Origin: Natrinema sp. DC36
GTDB lineage: Archaea > Halobacteriota > Halobacteria > Halobacteriales > Natrialbaceae
Direction: 5' to 3'
Assembly: GCF_020405225.1 (NCBI RefSeq)
Contig: NZ_CP084472.1
Span: forward strand, 1,550,001-1,614,000
DNA length: 64,000 nt
Shown: piece by piece, positions 7,998-15,313 of the stretch
Layout: each line of letters starts with the position of its first letter
Numbering within the stretch: position 1 is the first letter of the stretch
Translations under genes and position numbers: made by a program
The notes under the pieces: generated by a model
Databases searched by the model: none
What the model was told of the DNA's origin: nothing
What the model saw: the letters and a program-made list of their open reading frames with translations, nothing else

Positions 7998-8938
7998 CTG
8001 GATAGCGGTGCCGGGTTCCTCGGCGCACGCTTGTCGTCCGTAATCCGGATGACGTCGTTGATGAGGAACTCCTGCCCGATGATCATGATCGCGGTACTGG
8101 CGGTCGTCAGCGTCGTCAGATGGTCGTCGGCGATGTCGCCGGCCGCGAGGTCGCGCGCGGCAGCGCCCAGCAGGTAGTACCCGCCGAGCATCGTCTTGGT
8201 GTCCCAGAGCCCTCTGCCAATCATCTCGTCAGTGACCAGCGGCTCCCGCTGCCAGAGATAGTGATCGAGTCCGTCGATCCACAGCAGCGACCCCTCCGCG
8301 GCCCGCTGGTGGAGCGGCGCGACGTACTCGTGAACGACGCCGTCGTCGACAGCCTCCGCCGGCGGATAATCCGGCGTCGCCATCCACCACGACAGCTGCT
8401 CGCGCGAGTTCACGATGTTGGTCACCAGCGCCGTCTGTTCCGCCTCGGCGAACCCGATCTCGGCAAGCGTCGCCGGCAGCGCCTCGATGTGCAGGAGTTG
8501 TCGCGTCGTCGCCTCGATGTGTTCGGGCTCGAACGCGGGTAAGTTCTCCTCGGCGCTCGCGAAGAAGCCGACCTCCGAGAGGTGGTCATTGATCGCCCAC
8601 GCTGCCGTCGTCAGCTCCTGGTACGCCGACGCCCCCTGCTCGGGAATTCCCATCGACTCCAGTTCGGGCAACAGTTCGAAGCTCTCCTCGAGCCCCGCTA
8701 GTTGCTCGTTCAACAGCGCCGCGTCGAGCGTTCCCGTTAGTCCACCGCGAACGGCCTCGCCCATCTCGGCGAGCCCCTCCGCGGCGCCACTCGAGACCTC
8801 CGCGCGGAGATCGTGCAGCGTCGCACCGGCGATACCGCCGCCGGCGATGACGCCGAGGGCTTTGAGAAAGTCACGACGATCCGCGTCGCTCACCTCCCCG
8901 TAGCTGTACCTCTCTTCGGGGTTGATACCATATGCCAT
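7994..8938 (-). CDS. Tat-signal protein, probable partner subunit of PQQ dehydrogenase
   Basis: A 314-aa, largely alpha-helical protein. Residues about 21-42 carry a twin-arginine signal (DRRDFLKALGVIAGG). The mature part has no motif I can assign, no CxxCH and no obvious metal site. Its stop overlaps the start of the PQQ-propeller gene, so the two are translationally coupled. By analogy with small or Tat-carrying subunits of membrane dehydrogenases, it probably escorts and anchors the propeller subunit at the outer face. A TATA-like element (ATACCATAAAC on the minus strand, about 8982-8992) lies about 45-55 bases upstream of the ATG at 8938. Confidence 0.65.
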   Translation of the reverse strand: MAYGINPEERYSYGEVSDADRRDFLKALGVIAGGGIAGATLHDLRAEVSSGAAEGLAEMGEAVRGGLTGTLDAALLNEQLAGLEESFELLPELESMGIPEQGASAYQELTTAAWAINDHLSEVGFFASAEENLPAFEPEHIEATTRQLLHIEALPATLAEIGFAEAEQTALVTNIVNSREQLSWWMATPDYPPAEAVDDGVVHEYVAPLHQRAAEGSLLWIDGLDHYLWQREPLVTDEMIGRGLWDTKTMLGGYYLLGAAARDLAAGDIADDHLTTLTTASTAIMIIGQEFLINDVIRITDDKRAPRNPAPLSR

Positions 8939-9242
8939 GGTGCCTCTCGAGAGAGACCGTCCGACTCAATAGAAGCTTCCACAGTTTATGGTATGGAATA
9001 TATTTCTTCGGGAGCGTCGATTCGCTGTATTTGTCTCGTTGGACAGCGGTAGTTAGTATCACACAATAACCGACTGTTAGTATACCGCCCTGACGGGCAA
9101 TCGGCTGTTTCCGTCCTCGAGAACGGAGTAATTCGGCACTCCGCTCGGAGAATCACACTCGAGCCGTCGCTACCGAACGAGCGGAGATCGGCCGTCCGGG
9201 GTTGCCATCGAGCCCTCTCAATAGCTCGATGACTGAACGCGG
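8939..9242. other. Intergenic, promoter of the Tat/PQQ operon; no gene seen
   Basis: About 300 bases between two minus-strand genes. The left part holds the AT-rich promoter of the Tat-protein gene (around 8980-9010). The rest shows no coding frame with haloarchaeal character, no strong hairpin and no repeat that I could find. Confidence 0.5.
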
Positions 9243-9698
9243 TTACTCCGTATCGAGTTCGAACTGTTCGTTTTCGGAGACGGCGTTCAGCACGATGCTC
9301 GTATTCGACTGGTTAATGTCGGGATCGGTGATCAGAGACTTGATTTCGTCGTTCATGTCGTCCGTATCTTTGAACTTCCCGATGGCGATCACGTCGTAAT
9401 CCCCCGTGACCTCGTAGACGGAGATCATCTGGCGGTGGTCCTTCAGCGTCTGCGTGATTTCGGGAAGCGCACTCCCTTCGGCTTTCAACTGCATCACGGC
9501 AGTGACATCGTACCCCACCGCTTCGTAGTCTACTTTCGGCGTGTAGCCCTCGATCACACCTTCCTCCTCGAGGTCGGAGAGGTGGTTCGAGACCGTCGTG
9601 ACGGAGACGTCGAGTTCCTCGGCGAGACTGCGGAGGCTCGCTCGGCCGTCGTCGAGCAGTTTGTTTACCAGATCTGAGTCCAAGTGTTCGTAGGTCAT
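9243..9698 (-). CDS. Lrp/AsnC-family transcriptional regulator
   Basis: A 151-aa protein with a standard Lrp layout. The N-terminal helix-turn-helix covers about residues 18-52 ([20 protein letters not shown]), and a C-terminal RAM ligand-binding domain follows ([16 protein letters not shown]). Such proteins form dimers or octamers and respond to amino acids or related metabolites. The gene stands alone: the convergently placed copper/PQQ and Tat/PQQ genes are on its left and the winged-helix sulfur regulator on its right. A TATA-like TTCGTAAAC region lies about 30 bases upstream. Its target cannot be told from sequence; the PQQ operon is the nearest candidate. Confidence 0.88.
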   Translation of the reverse strand: MTYEHLDSDLVNKLLDDGRASLRSLAEELDVSVTTVSNHLSDLEEEGVIEGYTPKVDYEAVGYDVTAVMQLKAEGSALPEITQTLKDHRQMISVYEVTGDYDVIAIGKFKDTDDMNDEIKSLITDPDINQSNTSIVLNAVSENEQFELDTE

Positions 9699-10082
9699 TA
9701 GCTGGTATGAGGTGCTCCTTCTACTAGGAGTTTACGAATATCCAGTTCTATCCGTGGCTACTGAGACGATGTTGTGAGATAAACGGACGAGCCTCGTATG
9801 GGCGTGGATTGCTGCAAATAGACGAATCGTCATCACCGCTTCGGAGTCATGTGCATCCGCCAACCGAACGAACGTCACTACCCGACGGACCGATCGAAAC
9901 TGCCGGTATCACTCGTCCTTTCCCGATTCGAATTCTCGGACGTGACGTTGACGACTCGAGAATTCGGTCGTCATTACTAACTACTGTGAAGCGGTAGGCC
10001 TGTCAGCGGACTCCAGTCAGCGAAACGACCCGAGAGCGGTTGAGGTGAGTAAGAGTGAAAGTAAGTAGTGTCCGTTTGACAA
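9699..10082. other. Intergenic, no gene seen
   Basis: About 380 bases. The left end contains the promoter of the Lrp-type gene. I found no open frame with plausible codon use, no tRNA-like fold and no marked repeat in the remainder. Confidence 0.5.
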
Positions 10083-10490
10083 TTAGCTCTGGGCGGGGAT
10101 TTCGGTGTCAGCCTCGGCGTGTTCGTACTTGTCCTCGAACTCCTGAATGAGCTGCCCCATCTTCGCGTACCAGTCGTTCAGCATCCGCTGCATGTCGTTC
10201 GCGATCTGGGTCGGATCAGTCGGGTAGTAGACGTGGTAGTAGCCGCCTTGGTCGTAGTTGATCTGCTCTTTCTGAATGAAACCGCTCTGGAGCAGTCGCT
10301 GAATCGATCGATACGCAGTGGAGCGCTCGCGGTCGACCCGGTCGGCGACCTCGTCGATCGTCAGCGCTTCCTCGCTTTCGACGAGCACGCGGAAACACTC
10401 CTTGTCAAGTTGCTTGAGCCCGTGGATGCACTCGAGTAGCCCTTCACACTCCATGTCCTGCTGCAGTTGTTCCGCCATCGAGTTAGCCAT
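10083..10490 (-). CDS. Winged-helix (TrmB/HTH-like) regulator with three N-terminal cysteines, candidate sulfur sensor
   Basis: A 135-aa protein started at ATG 10490, matched by a TATA box (CTTATA, 10521-10526) about 31 bases upstream, i.e. leaderless. The winged helix spans about residues 40-75 (LTIDEVADRVDRERSTAYRSIQRLLQSGFI), followed by an aromatic wing (YDQGGYYHVYYP) and a helical dimerisation tail. Cysteines sit at 15, 21 and 32 in the N-terminal helix region, which is notable in a cysteine-poor proteome. The gene lies 39 bases upstream of nothing else in its direction but next to the TauE exporter and the sulfur cluster. Palindrome-like elements flank its own promoter, suggesting autoregulation. 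I infer thiol or persulfide sensing by analogy with CstR/BigR; the fold assignment is firm, the ligand is not. Confidence 0.72.
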   Translation of the reverse strand: MANSMAEQLQQDMECEGLLECIHGLKQLDKECFRVLVESEEALTIDEVADRVDRERSTAYRSIQRLLQSGFIQKEQINYDQGGYYHVYYPTDPTQIANDMQRMLNDWYAKMGQLIQEFEDKYEHAEADTEIPAQS

Positions 10491-10548
10491 TGTACTATCT
10501 CGAGAGAGGGAACGCGTCCGTATAAGGATTTTGTGAGTATTGTACAAT
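10489..10548 (-). promoter_or_regulatory. Promoter with paired ATTGTACAAT-type operators for the winged-helix regulator
   Basis: A perfect 10-bp palindrome ATTGTACAAT lies at 10539-10548, about 12 bases upstream of the TATA box (10521-10526). A second, imperfect copy ATTGTACTAT lies at 10489-10498, over the start codon and predicted transcription start. The same two-site layout around the core promoter recurs upstream of the rhodanese-MBL gene and of tusA. I read it as autoregulation by the adjacent winged-helix protein; binding is not shown. Confidence 0.5.
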
Positions 10549-10592
10549 CTCAATGAGCCGGGACCAGAACGGGGTGAGCGGCGTTTGTTGCG

Positions 10593-11633
10593 TCAGTCCG
10601 CGGACGTTACAGACGCCTTCGTCTGGGCTCGCATCGTCGAGATCGTGCTGTAGACCACGGCCCCGCTGACCATGAACGCCGAGAGCAGGATCAGGGCGAA
10701 GCCGATCGTGTTGAAGATCTCGATCCCGAGGTAGTCGCCGGCCTGCTGGAACGCCACGGCGATCGATCCACCCAGGAGCATCAGCCCGAAGTAGATCTTG
10801 ATGTCGTCTTCGTTGACGATGCCAGTCGCGGCCGACCCGATTCTAGCGCCCAGCGCGCTCCCCGCGAGTAGCGGCGCGACGATCGAGAGGTCGACGCCGC
10901 CTTCCATCCCGTAGAGGAACGAACCGATTCCGCCCGAGAAGACGATCTCGAACAGATCGGTCCCGACCGCGACGGGAACGGGCACCCCGATGAGGTAGAA
11001 CATCGCGGGCATGCGGATGAACCCGCCGCCGACGCCGAGGAAGCCCGACAGCAGCCCCGTCGTGAACGCGACGCCGAGGACCATCCACAGCGAGACCTGG
11101 ATGCCGCCCGCGATCGTCATCATCGGCGGGACGCGGTACGACTGGATCTTCTTCGCGATATCGGGGATCGCGTCCGGATCGATCGCTTCGTCAGCCGTGT
11201 CGTGGTGCCCGCCACCGGAACTATCACTGCCGTCGTTTTTGAGCGCGTTACGCGTGACGAACACGCCGATCACGCCCAGCAAGACGACATACGTGACACC
11301 GATAACGCCGCTGGCGAGGCCCAGTCCCTCGAGGTAGAACACCCCGATTCGGCCGATCTCGATGCCGACCGACGTTCCGACGATCATCAACCCGCCGAGT
11401 TTGTAATCGACCTGTCCCAGGTCGTGGTGTTTCAGCGTCGCGATGACGGCCGTCCCGAAGACGAACGCCATTCCGCTCCCAACGGCGACCCGGGCAGGAT
11501 ACCCCATCACGAGTAACGCGGGCGTGACGAGGAACGACCCGCCCATACCGAAGAAGCCGAACAGTACGCCGACCATGAAGCCAAAGCCCACGAACAGTAC
11601 GAGCGTCATCAGTGCGATTCCGAATAGCTCCAT
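10593..11633 (-). CDS. TauE/SafE-family sulfite/organosulfur exporter
   Basis: A 346-aa membrane protein with two homologous halves. The first has GFFGMGGSFLVTPALLVMG and the second GFLGVGGGFIRMPAMFYLIG, the hallmark repeats of the TauE/SafE (DUF81) family. About eight membrane segments are separated by a Gly/Ser/His-rich loop at about residues 140-165. Members move sulfite, sulfoacetate or thiosulfate-like anions. The ATG at 11633 follows directly on the stop of a 48-aa membrane protein, so both are in one transcript. In the staphylococcal cst operon a tauE gene sits with the persulfide sensor and dioxygenase, which supports a sulfite-export role here. Confidence 0.88.
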   Translation of the reverse strand: MELFGIALMTLVLFVGFGFMVGVLFGFFGMGGSFLVTPALLVMGYPARVAVGSGMAFVFGTAVIATLKHHDLGQVDYKLGGLMIVGTSVGIEIGRIGVFYLEGLGLASGVIGVTYVVLLGVIGVFVTRNALKNDGSDSSGGGHHDTADEAIDPDAIPDIAKKIQSYRVPPMMTIAGGIQVSLWMVLGVAFTTGLLSGFLGVGGGFIRMPAMFYLIGVPVPVAVGTDLFEIVFSGGIGSFLYGMEGGVDLSIVAPLLAGSALGARIGSAATGIVNEDDIKIYFGLMLLGGSIAVAFQQAGDYLGIEIFNTIGFALILLSAFMVSGAVVYSTISTMRAQTKASVTSAD

Positions 11634-11780
11634 CTATGCGTGTTTGATTCGTTCGACGACTGGCGTTGCGACCCGCTCGAGTCCCCCGTACGCCACGTAG
11701 AGGACGAACGCTTCGAGGAGGACGGCGCCAACGAGCGCGCCTGCTTGTACTGCTGGCGAATACGCGGCGAGATCGATCAT
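11634..11780 (-). CDS. 48-aa single-span membrane protein coupled to the TauE exporter
   Basis: A small protein read from ATG at 11780 to TAG at 11634-11636, immediately before the TauE start (no spacer). One hydrophobic segment, about residues 10-32 (VQAGALVGAVLLEAFVLYVA), is followed by a short basic tail ending in VERIKHA. It resembles the small membrane proteins often found just upstream of TauE-type genes in haloarchaea. Direct adjacency implies translational coupling and a role as a small partner or stabiliser of the exporter; this is inference. Its promoter lies at 11853-11882. Confidence 0.7.
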   Translation of the reverse strand: MIDLAAYSPAVQAGALVGAVLLEAFVLYVAYGGLERVATPVVERIKHA

Positions 11781-11852
11781 CTGGATCGACCATCACCGTT
11801 CGGTTGTGTGCGAACCATGGTTTTCTACTCAATATCGACTACCCGGAGGAGG

Positions 11853-11882
11853 GGTATAACGCTTTTGGGAATTGCGCACAAT
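11853..11882 (-). promoter_or_regulatory. TATA box and ATTGTGCGCAAT element for the small-membrane-protein/TauE operon
   Basis: On the minus strand ATTGTGCGCAAT (11871-11882) lies 10 bases upstream of GTTATACC (11853-11860), a good haloarchaeal TATA element. The predicted start of transcription is near 11828, giving a leader of about 45 bases to the ATG at 11780. The upstream element has the ATTG-CAAT ends of the operators at the other sulfur promoters, though it is two bases longer. Confidence 0.45.
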
Positions 11883-12144
11883 ATTACTGCAGTCAATCTC
11901 ACGGCTAACCTACGGAGATATTCAAATAACTTATACAGCCATATAGTTCGTTCGACGATCGGCCCGTACAGTTCGCGCGCGGTCGGATCGACTACGTCGC
12001 GCGGTTCCACCATTCAGATCAACAGAGTGTTACTGGCTGATAGTTGCCGGTGACCGGATCACCGTCTCCGTCGGTCACGACCGGTAGCGCGGATTTGGTA
12101 TTGGTAACCACAAACAATATTATGGCGTCGGTCCTACGAGTAGT

Positions 12145-12990
12145 ATGAAAGCGATCTGTGCGACCGACCTCTCCGCCGCCAGTGAGGCGACGATCGAGAA
12201 CGAGACCTGCCTCGAGTGTCTCGGCCGAATCGGCGTCGAGGAGATCCACCTCGTGACCGTGATCCCGTCGAACGTCCACGCGGGCATGCCCGGGATGGAC
12301 TTCGAGAAACGACGCGAGCAGGCGCTCGAGCGCTACCGCCGCGTCATCGAAGACGCCGGCTTCGACGTCGAGGCACACGTCGTTCGCGGGACGCCCCATC
12401 GACGCATCAACGGGATCGCAGAGGCGGTCGGCGCCAGCCTCACGGTCGTCGGCTCGCGAGGAAAGAGCCCGCTCGAGAACCGCATCATCGGCTCGACCGC
12501 GCGCAACCTCGCGCGGACGACGGTCGTTCCGCTGCTGGTCAACCGGATCGAACGCGGGGCGGACGAGCCGGCCGTCGTCCGCGAACACCTGTTTCGGCGG
12601 ATGCTGTACGCGACGGACTTCTCGGAGAACGCCGAACGGGCGTTCGAAGCCTTCTCGTACCTCCGTCACGCGACGCGGGAGGCCACGCTGGTCCACGTCG
12701 AAACGCCGAAGGATCCGAAACTTCCGGAGGACGCCGACCCCGAAGCGCGACTGGCGGAGCTGGTGACGCAACTCGAGGACTGGGGAATCGAGACGCGAAC
12801 AGCGGTCCGTCAGGGTGATCCAGCAGACGAGATCCTCGCCGCGGAGGTGGAGTACGAGCCGACGACGATCCTCGTCGGCTCGCGCGGGCACAGCAGACTC
12901 CGCCGACTGTTGCTCGGGAGCGTCTCCGAAGACGTCGTCGCACGGGCGGACGGAAACGTCATGCTCGTTCCACCGGACCGAACGGCCTGA
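12145..12990 (+). CDS. Tandem universal stress protein (two UspA domains)
   Basis: A 281-aa protein containing two UspA domains. Residues about 1-135 end in the ATP-binding-type loop VVGSRGKSPLENRIIGSTARNL, and about 148-278 end in VGSRGHSRLRRLLLGSVSEDV, matching the G-x2-G-x9-G-S motif of ATP-binding USPs. A TATA-like element (AATATTATGG, about 12114-12123) lies about 25 bases before the ATG. Such proteins bind nucleotides and often partner with transporters. It is divergent from the TauE operon and may belong to the same physiology, but no shared operator is clear. Confidence 0.88.
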   Translation: MKAICATDLSAASEATIENETCLECLGRIGVEEIHLVTVIPSNVHAGMPGMDFEKRREQALERYRRVIEDAGFDVEAHVVRGTPHRRINGIAEAVGASLTVVGSRGKSPLENRIIGSTARNLARTTVVPLLVNRIERGADEPAVVREHLFRRMLYATDFSENAERAFEAFSYLRHATREATLVHVETPKDPKLPEDADPEARLAELVTQLEDWGIETRTAVRQGDPADEILAAEVEYEPTTILVGSRGHSRLRRLLLGSVSEDVVARADGNVMLVPPDRTA

Positions 12991-13142
12991 CGCCGGCTGT
13001 GAATCGGGCCCGACCGGTCAGTGAACCGGTTTGTGCATGCCGGTCATGGTTCTGAATGACTCTCTCGTAGCCACTGAAACGATGGACACACTGATCGCAC
13101 CGCTATCGTGTGATCGGCTGTGCAGTGACTTTCAGTAGCTAC

Positions 13143-13427
13143 TATCGTTCGACGTACTCGAAAATCTCGCGCATGGGAACGACCCGCTCGTAGTTGATTC
13201 GGATGAGGGCGTCGCCGTGCTCGTCGCGATCGAGCGGAAACCGGCTTCCTCGTCGACCGTTTTGACGATGATCGCCACGTCGTCCTTCCGTTTCCGTCGC
13301 TTCCCTCCTCACCGTCGGAATCGTGCGTCTAGTTCACATGGGCAAGGGAACGAGGTCGAAGTCGAACTCGAGGCCGTTCCGAACCGAAGTCGTCGCGAGG
13401 CTTCGTGATCGGTGCGCTCGGTCATCG
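13143..13427 (-). pseudogene. Decayed small gene, family not recognised
   Basis: The minus strand here has coding-like pieces in different frames. A possible start MTERTDHEASRR lies near 13424; an acidic middle piece reads DDVAIIVKTVDEEAGFRS around 13230-13285; and a convincing C-terminal end reads DALIRINYERVVPMREIFEYVER before TAG at about 13143. No single frame joins them, so at least two frameshifts are needed. I do not recognise the family. It lies between the two universal-stress-protein genes and may be the wreck of a further regulator. Confidence 0.35.
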
Positions 13428-13862
13428 AACGATCGTCACTGGCACCGGCGATCGCCGCGTTACGGTTTCAGCCACGCTCCCGAGCAGAATCCGTGCGACG
13501 CCGGTCCGACCGTGGCTACCCATAACGATGTGGTCGACATCGTTCTCATCAGCGTACTCGAGTATCGTTCGTACGGGCGGCCCCGTTTCGACTACGGTTT
13601 CGAGGACGGTCGTCTCGAGAATCCCCGCGTCGTCTGCTCGGGTGTGCGCCTGTTCGCCGAGTTCTTCGCCGCGTTCGACGGCCCGATCGTGGACCTGCGC
13701 ATCGTAGTACCCGCCGCCTCCGTAATCGCTGTATATTCCCTCCATTGGATCGACGACGTGTACCGTCGTGATCGTCTCGCCGTCGTAATTCGAAACCGCG
13801 TGGTCGAATGCGGCCCACGATTGCGGTGAGCCGTCGAGCGGGACGAGTACGTGCGTTCCCAT
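13422..13862 (-). CDS. Universal stress protein (UspA family)
   Basis: A 146-aa single-domain UspA protein. It begins MGTHVLVPLDGSPQSWAAF and ends with the nucleotide-binding loop VMGSHGRTGVARILLGSVAETV, giving the full G-x2-G-x9-G-S signature. A Gly/Tyr-rich insert (YSDYGGGGYYDAQ, about residues 44-56) is typical of haloarchaeal members. The start at 13862 abuts the broken phosphate-permease gene upstream, and PiT permeases are commonly paired with UspA proteins in haloarchaea, so the pair was probably once an operon. Confidence 0.88.
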   Translation of the reverse strand: MGTHVLVPLDGSPQSWAAFDHAVSNYDGETITTVHVVDPMEGIYSDYGGGGYYDAQVHDRAVERGEELGEQAHTRADDAGILETTVLETVVETGPPVRTILEYADENDVDHIVMGSHGRTGVARILLGSVAETVTRRSPVPVTIVR

Positions 13863-14166
13863 ACCGAGGGAACGTCACGAGAGTACAAGAAATTCGCCTC
13901 GACCATGACGCCGCTGGCCGCGAGGCTGATTCCTTCGACGAGGCCGTTATTAACGGCTTCGGAGACGCTCCTTCCCTGCGTCACCGCGCCGGCGAAACCG
14001 AGGATACCGACAAGTGACGCCGCGCGCATCCTCGGAATCGCGTTCGCGCCGACGGCCGGTGCAAAGAGGGCGTCGTGCCGCTCGAGCCGGCGCCGATCAT
14101 CTAGACCATGAACAGGCTCGCGACGGCCGCGGTGGCGAACAGCAGTCTCGTTCCCGGATCCAGTAG
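13863..14166 (-). pseudogene. Truncated, frameshifted PiT-family phosphate permease
   Basis: On the minus strand LLFATAAVASLFMV (ending about 14104) is followed by an in-frame TAG. MIGAGSSGTTP comes next and then, after a one-base frame change near 14060-14070, LFAPAVGANAIPRMRAASLV and GILGFAGAVTQGRSVSEAVNNGL. These are the N-terminal helices of haloarchaeal inorganic-phosphate permeases, where the stop position normally encodes Trp. After about 85 residues homology ends and the frame runs into the universal-stress-protein gene. So this is a dead gene carrying a nonsense mutation, a frameshift and a 3' deletion. Confidence 0.72.
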
Positions 14167-14216
14167 TGGACGAAAATCCTCCGTCTCAGTTCTCGGAACA
14201 CGGAATTCGAACGGCG

Positions 14217-14678
14217 TCAGTCGCCTCCCGCCGGGGCGGCGTCGGTCACGGCGCGCTTGCTGCGCCAGACGCCCTGGAGGTACGCACCGACGAACATGCC
14301 GACGAGCGCCCATAGGATGGCGACGTTTCCGATCCCGAGGCTGGCGTAGGCCGCACCGGGGCAGATCCCCGAGAGCCCCCAGCCAATACCGAAGATCCCG
14401 CCGCCGATCAGGACGTTCCGGTCGAACGACTTCAGCCGACGTTCGTACCGGTCGCCCGTCAGCGGCGCACCGTCTCGGACTCGGGGCATCACGGCGAACG
14501 CGATCCCGGAGACGATCGCCGCACCGAACATGACGAACAGCAGGCCGAAGTCGTCGAACTGGAGGAAGTCCAGGACGACTTCCGGCCGGGCCATGTGGCT
14601 GTACGCCAGTCCGAAGCCGAAGATCAGGCCGCCGAGGAGGATCAGCGGCATGAACAGCTGGTGACGATTGCTGCTCAC
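14217..14678 (-). CDS. YeeE/YedE-type (DUF6691) sulfur-compound transporter half
   Basis: A 153-aa protein with about four membrane segments. The conserved loop GWGLSGICPGAAYASLGIGN carries the cysteine thought to relay thiosulfate in YeeE/TsuA-type transporters. The GTG start at 14678 overlaps the stop of a 39-codon open frame that fills the gap after the other YeeE gene. Full-length bacterial YeeE proteins hold both halves in one chain; here they are separate genes that should work together. It is transcribed with the rhodanese-MBL gene and the first YeeE half. The substrate is probably thiosulfate or a related sulfur anion, inferred from family and context. Confidence 0.85.
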   Translation of the reverse strand: MSSNRHQLFMPLILLGGLIFGFGLAYSHMARPEVVLDFLQFDDFGLLFVMFGAAIVSGIAFAVMPRVRDGAPLTGDRYERRLKSFDRNVLIGGGIFGIGWGLSGICPGAAYASLGIGNVAILWALVGMFVGAYLQGVWRSKRAVTDAAPAGGD

Positions 14679-14794
14679 GGGTCGTCACCTCCCCGTTCGC
14701 CGTCTCGAGACCCGCCCGTTGTCTCCGCGCGGCATGGCCGCGCGGACGGTTCGCGGGATCGCTGATCCCGCGCTTGTTGCGTCTCGACGCTCAT
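14675..14794 (-). CDS. 39-aa open frame bridging the two YeeE-type genes, doubtful
   Basis: ATG at 14794 lies one base after the upstream YeeE stop, and the frame ends with TGA at 14675-14677, overlapping the next GTG start (GTGA). The product is hydrophilic and Arg/Glu/Gly-rich (MSVETQQARDQRSREPSARP and on) with no recognisable domain. The middle is made of two perfect hairpins (14725-14772). It may only serve to carry ribosomes through an inserted palindromic repeat, keeping the two transporter halves coupled. Whether a protein accumulates is doubtful. Confidence 0.3.
   Translation of the reverse strand: MSVETQQARDQRSREPSARPCRAETTGGSRDGERGGDDP
14725..14772. repeat. Two consecutive perfect 9-bp hairpins with 3-base loops
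   Basis: CCGCGCGGC-ATG-GCCGCGCGG occupies 14725-14745 and CGCGGGATC-GCT-GATCCCGCG occupies 14752-14772, six bases apart. Both stems are perfect. They lie inside the short bridge between two coupled transporter genes. They resemble the short-loop palindromes seen in the tnpB relic near 17.8-18.1 kb and may be an inserted repeat or an mRNA processing/stability element. Confidence 0.7.
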
Positions 14795-14795
14795 C

Positions 14796-15308
14796 TTACG
14801 GACTCACCCCCAGTGCAGCGACGATCTGAGCGGTCACAATCGCGACCGTCAGGAACGTGATCACGCCGACGATCGACGTTCTCGAGGCCGAACCGACGCC
14901 GCAGACGCCGTGGCCCGACGTACAGCCCTTGCCGACGCGCGTCCCGATTCCGACGAGGACGCCGCCGAGCAGGAGCCGCCAGGGCTGGACGTTGGTCGTC
15001 CACGTCCCGCCCTGCCAGACGACGGCGTAGACGGCCGCTCCGAGGATGATTCCCAGCGTGAAGACGACGCGCCAGTCCCGGGAGGCGCGGTACTGCTGGA
15101 ACCGTGACTGGTCCGAGACGTACGACAGCGTCGACTCGAGGAACGTGCTCGCGCCCGCGGCGATTCCCGTCCCGAGGTAGATGACGACCGCGCCGAGACC
15201 GACAAGCAGTCCACCGATCGCGTACCGGGAGATGCCGTTGGGAAACGGCTCGGCGGGCACGATCTGACCCGGAGCAAGGAGTTCGGCGAGCATTGCGATC
15301 TCGAGCAC
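14796..15308 (-). CDS. YeeE/YedE-type sulfur-compound transporter half
   Basis: A 170-aa membrane protein with four or five spans. It carries the YeeE hallmark GTRVGKGCTSGHGVCGVG (about residues 125-142), whose cysteines are proposed to hand thiosulfate across the membrane. The ATG at 15308 lies only five bases after the stop of the rhodanese-MBL gene, so they form one operon. With the DUF6691 half downstream it would make a complete transporter feeding sulfur to the rhodanese, TusA and DsrE proteins encoded nearby. Confidence 0.87.
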   Translation of the reverse strand: MLEIAMLAELLAPGQIVPAEPFPNGISRYAIGGLLVGLGAVVIYLGTGIAAGASTFLESTLSYVSDQSRFQQYRASRDWRVVFTLGIILGAAVYAVVWQGGTWTTNVQPWRLLLGGVLVGIGTRVGKGCTSGHGVCGVGSASRTSIVGVITFLTVAIVTAQIVAALGVSP

Positions 15309-15313
15309 GGTGA

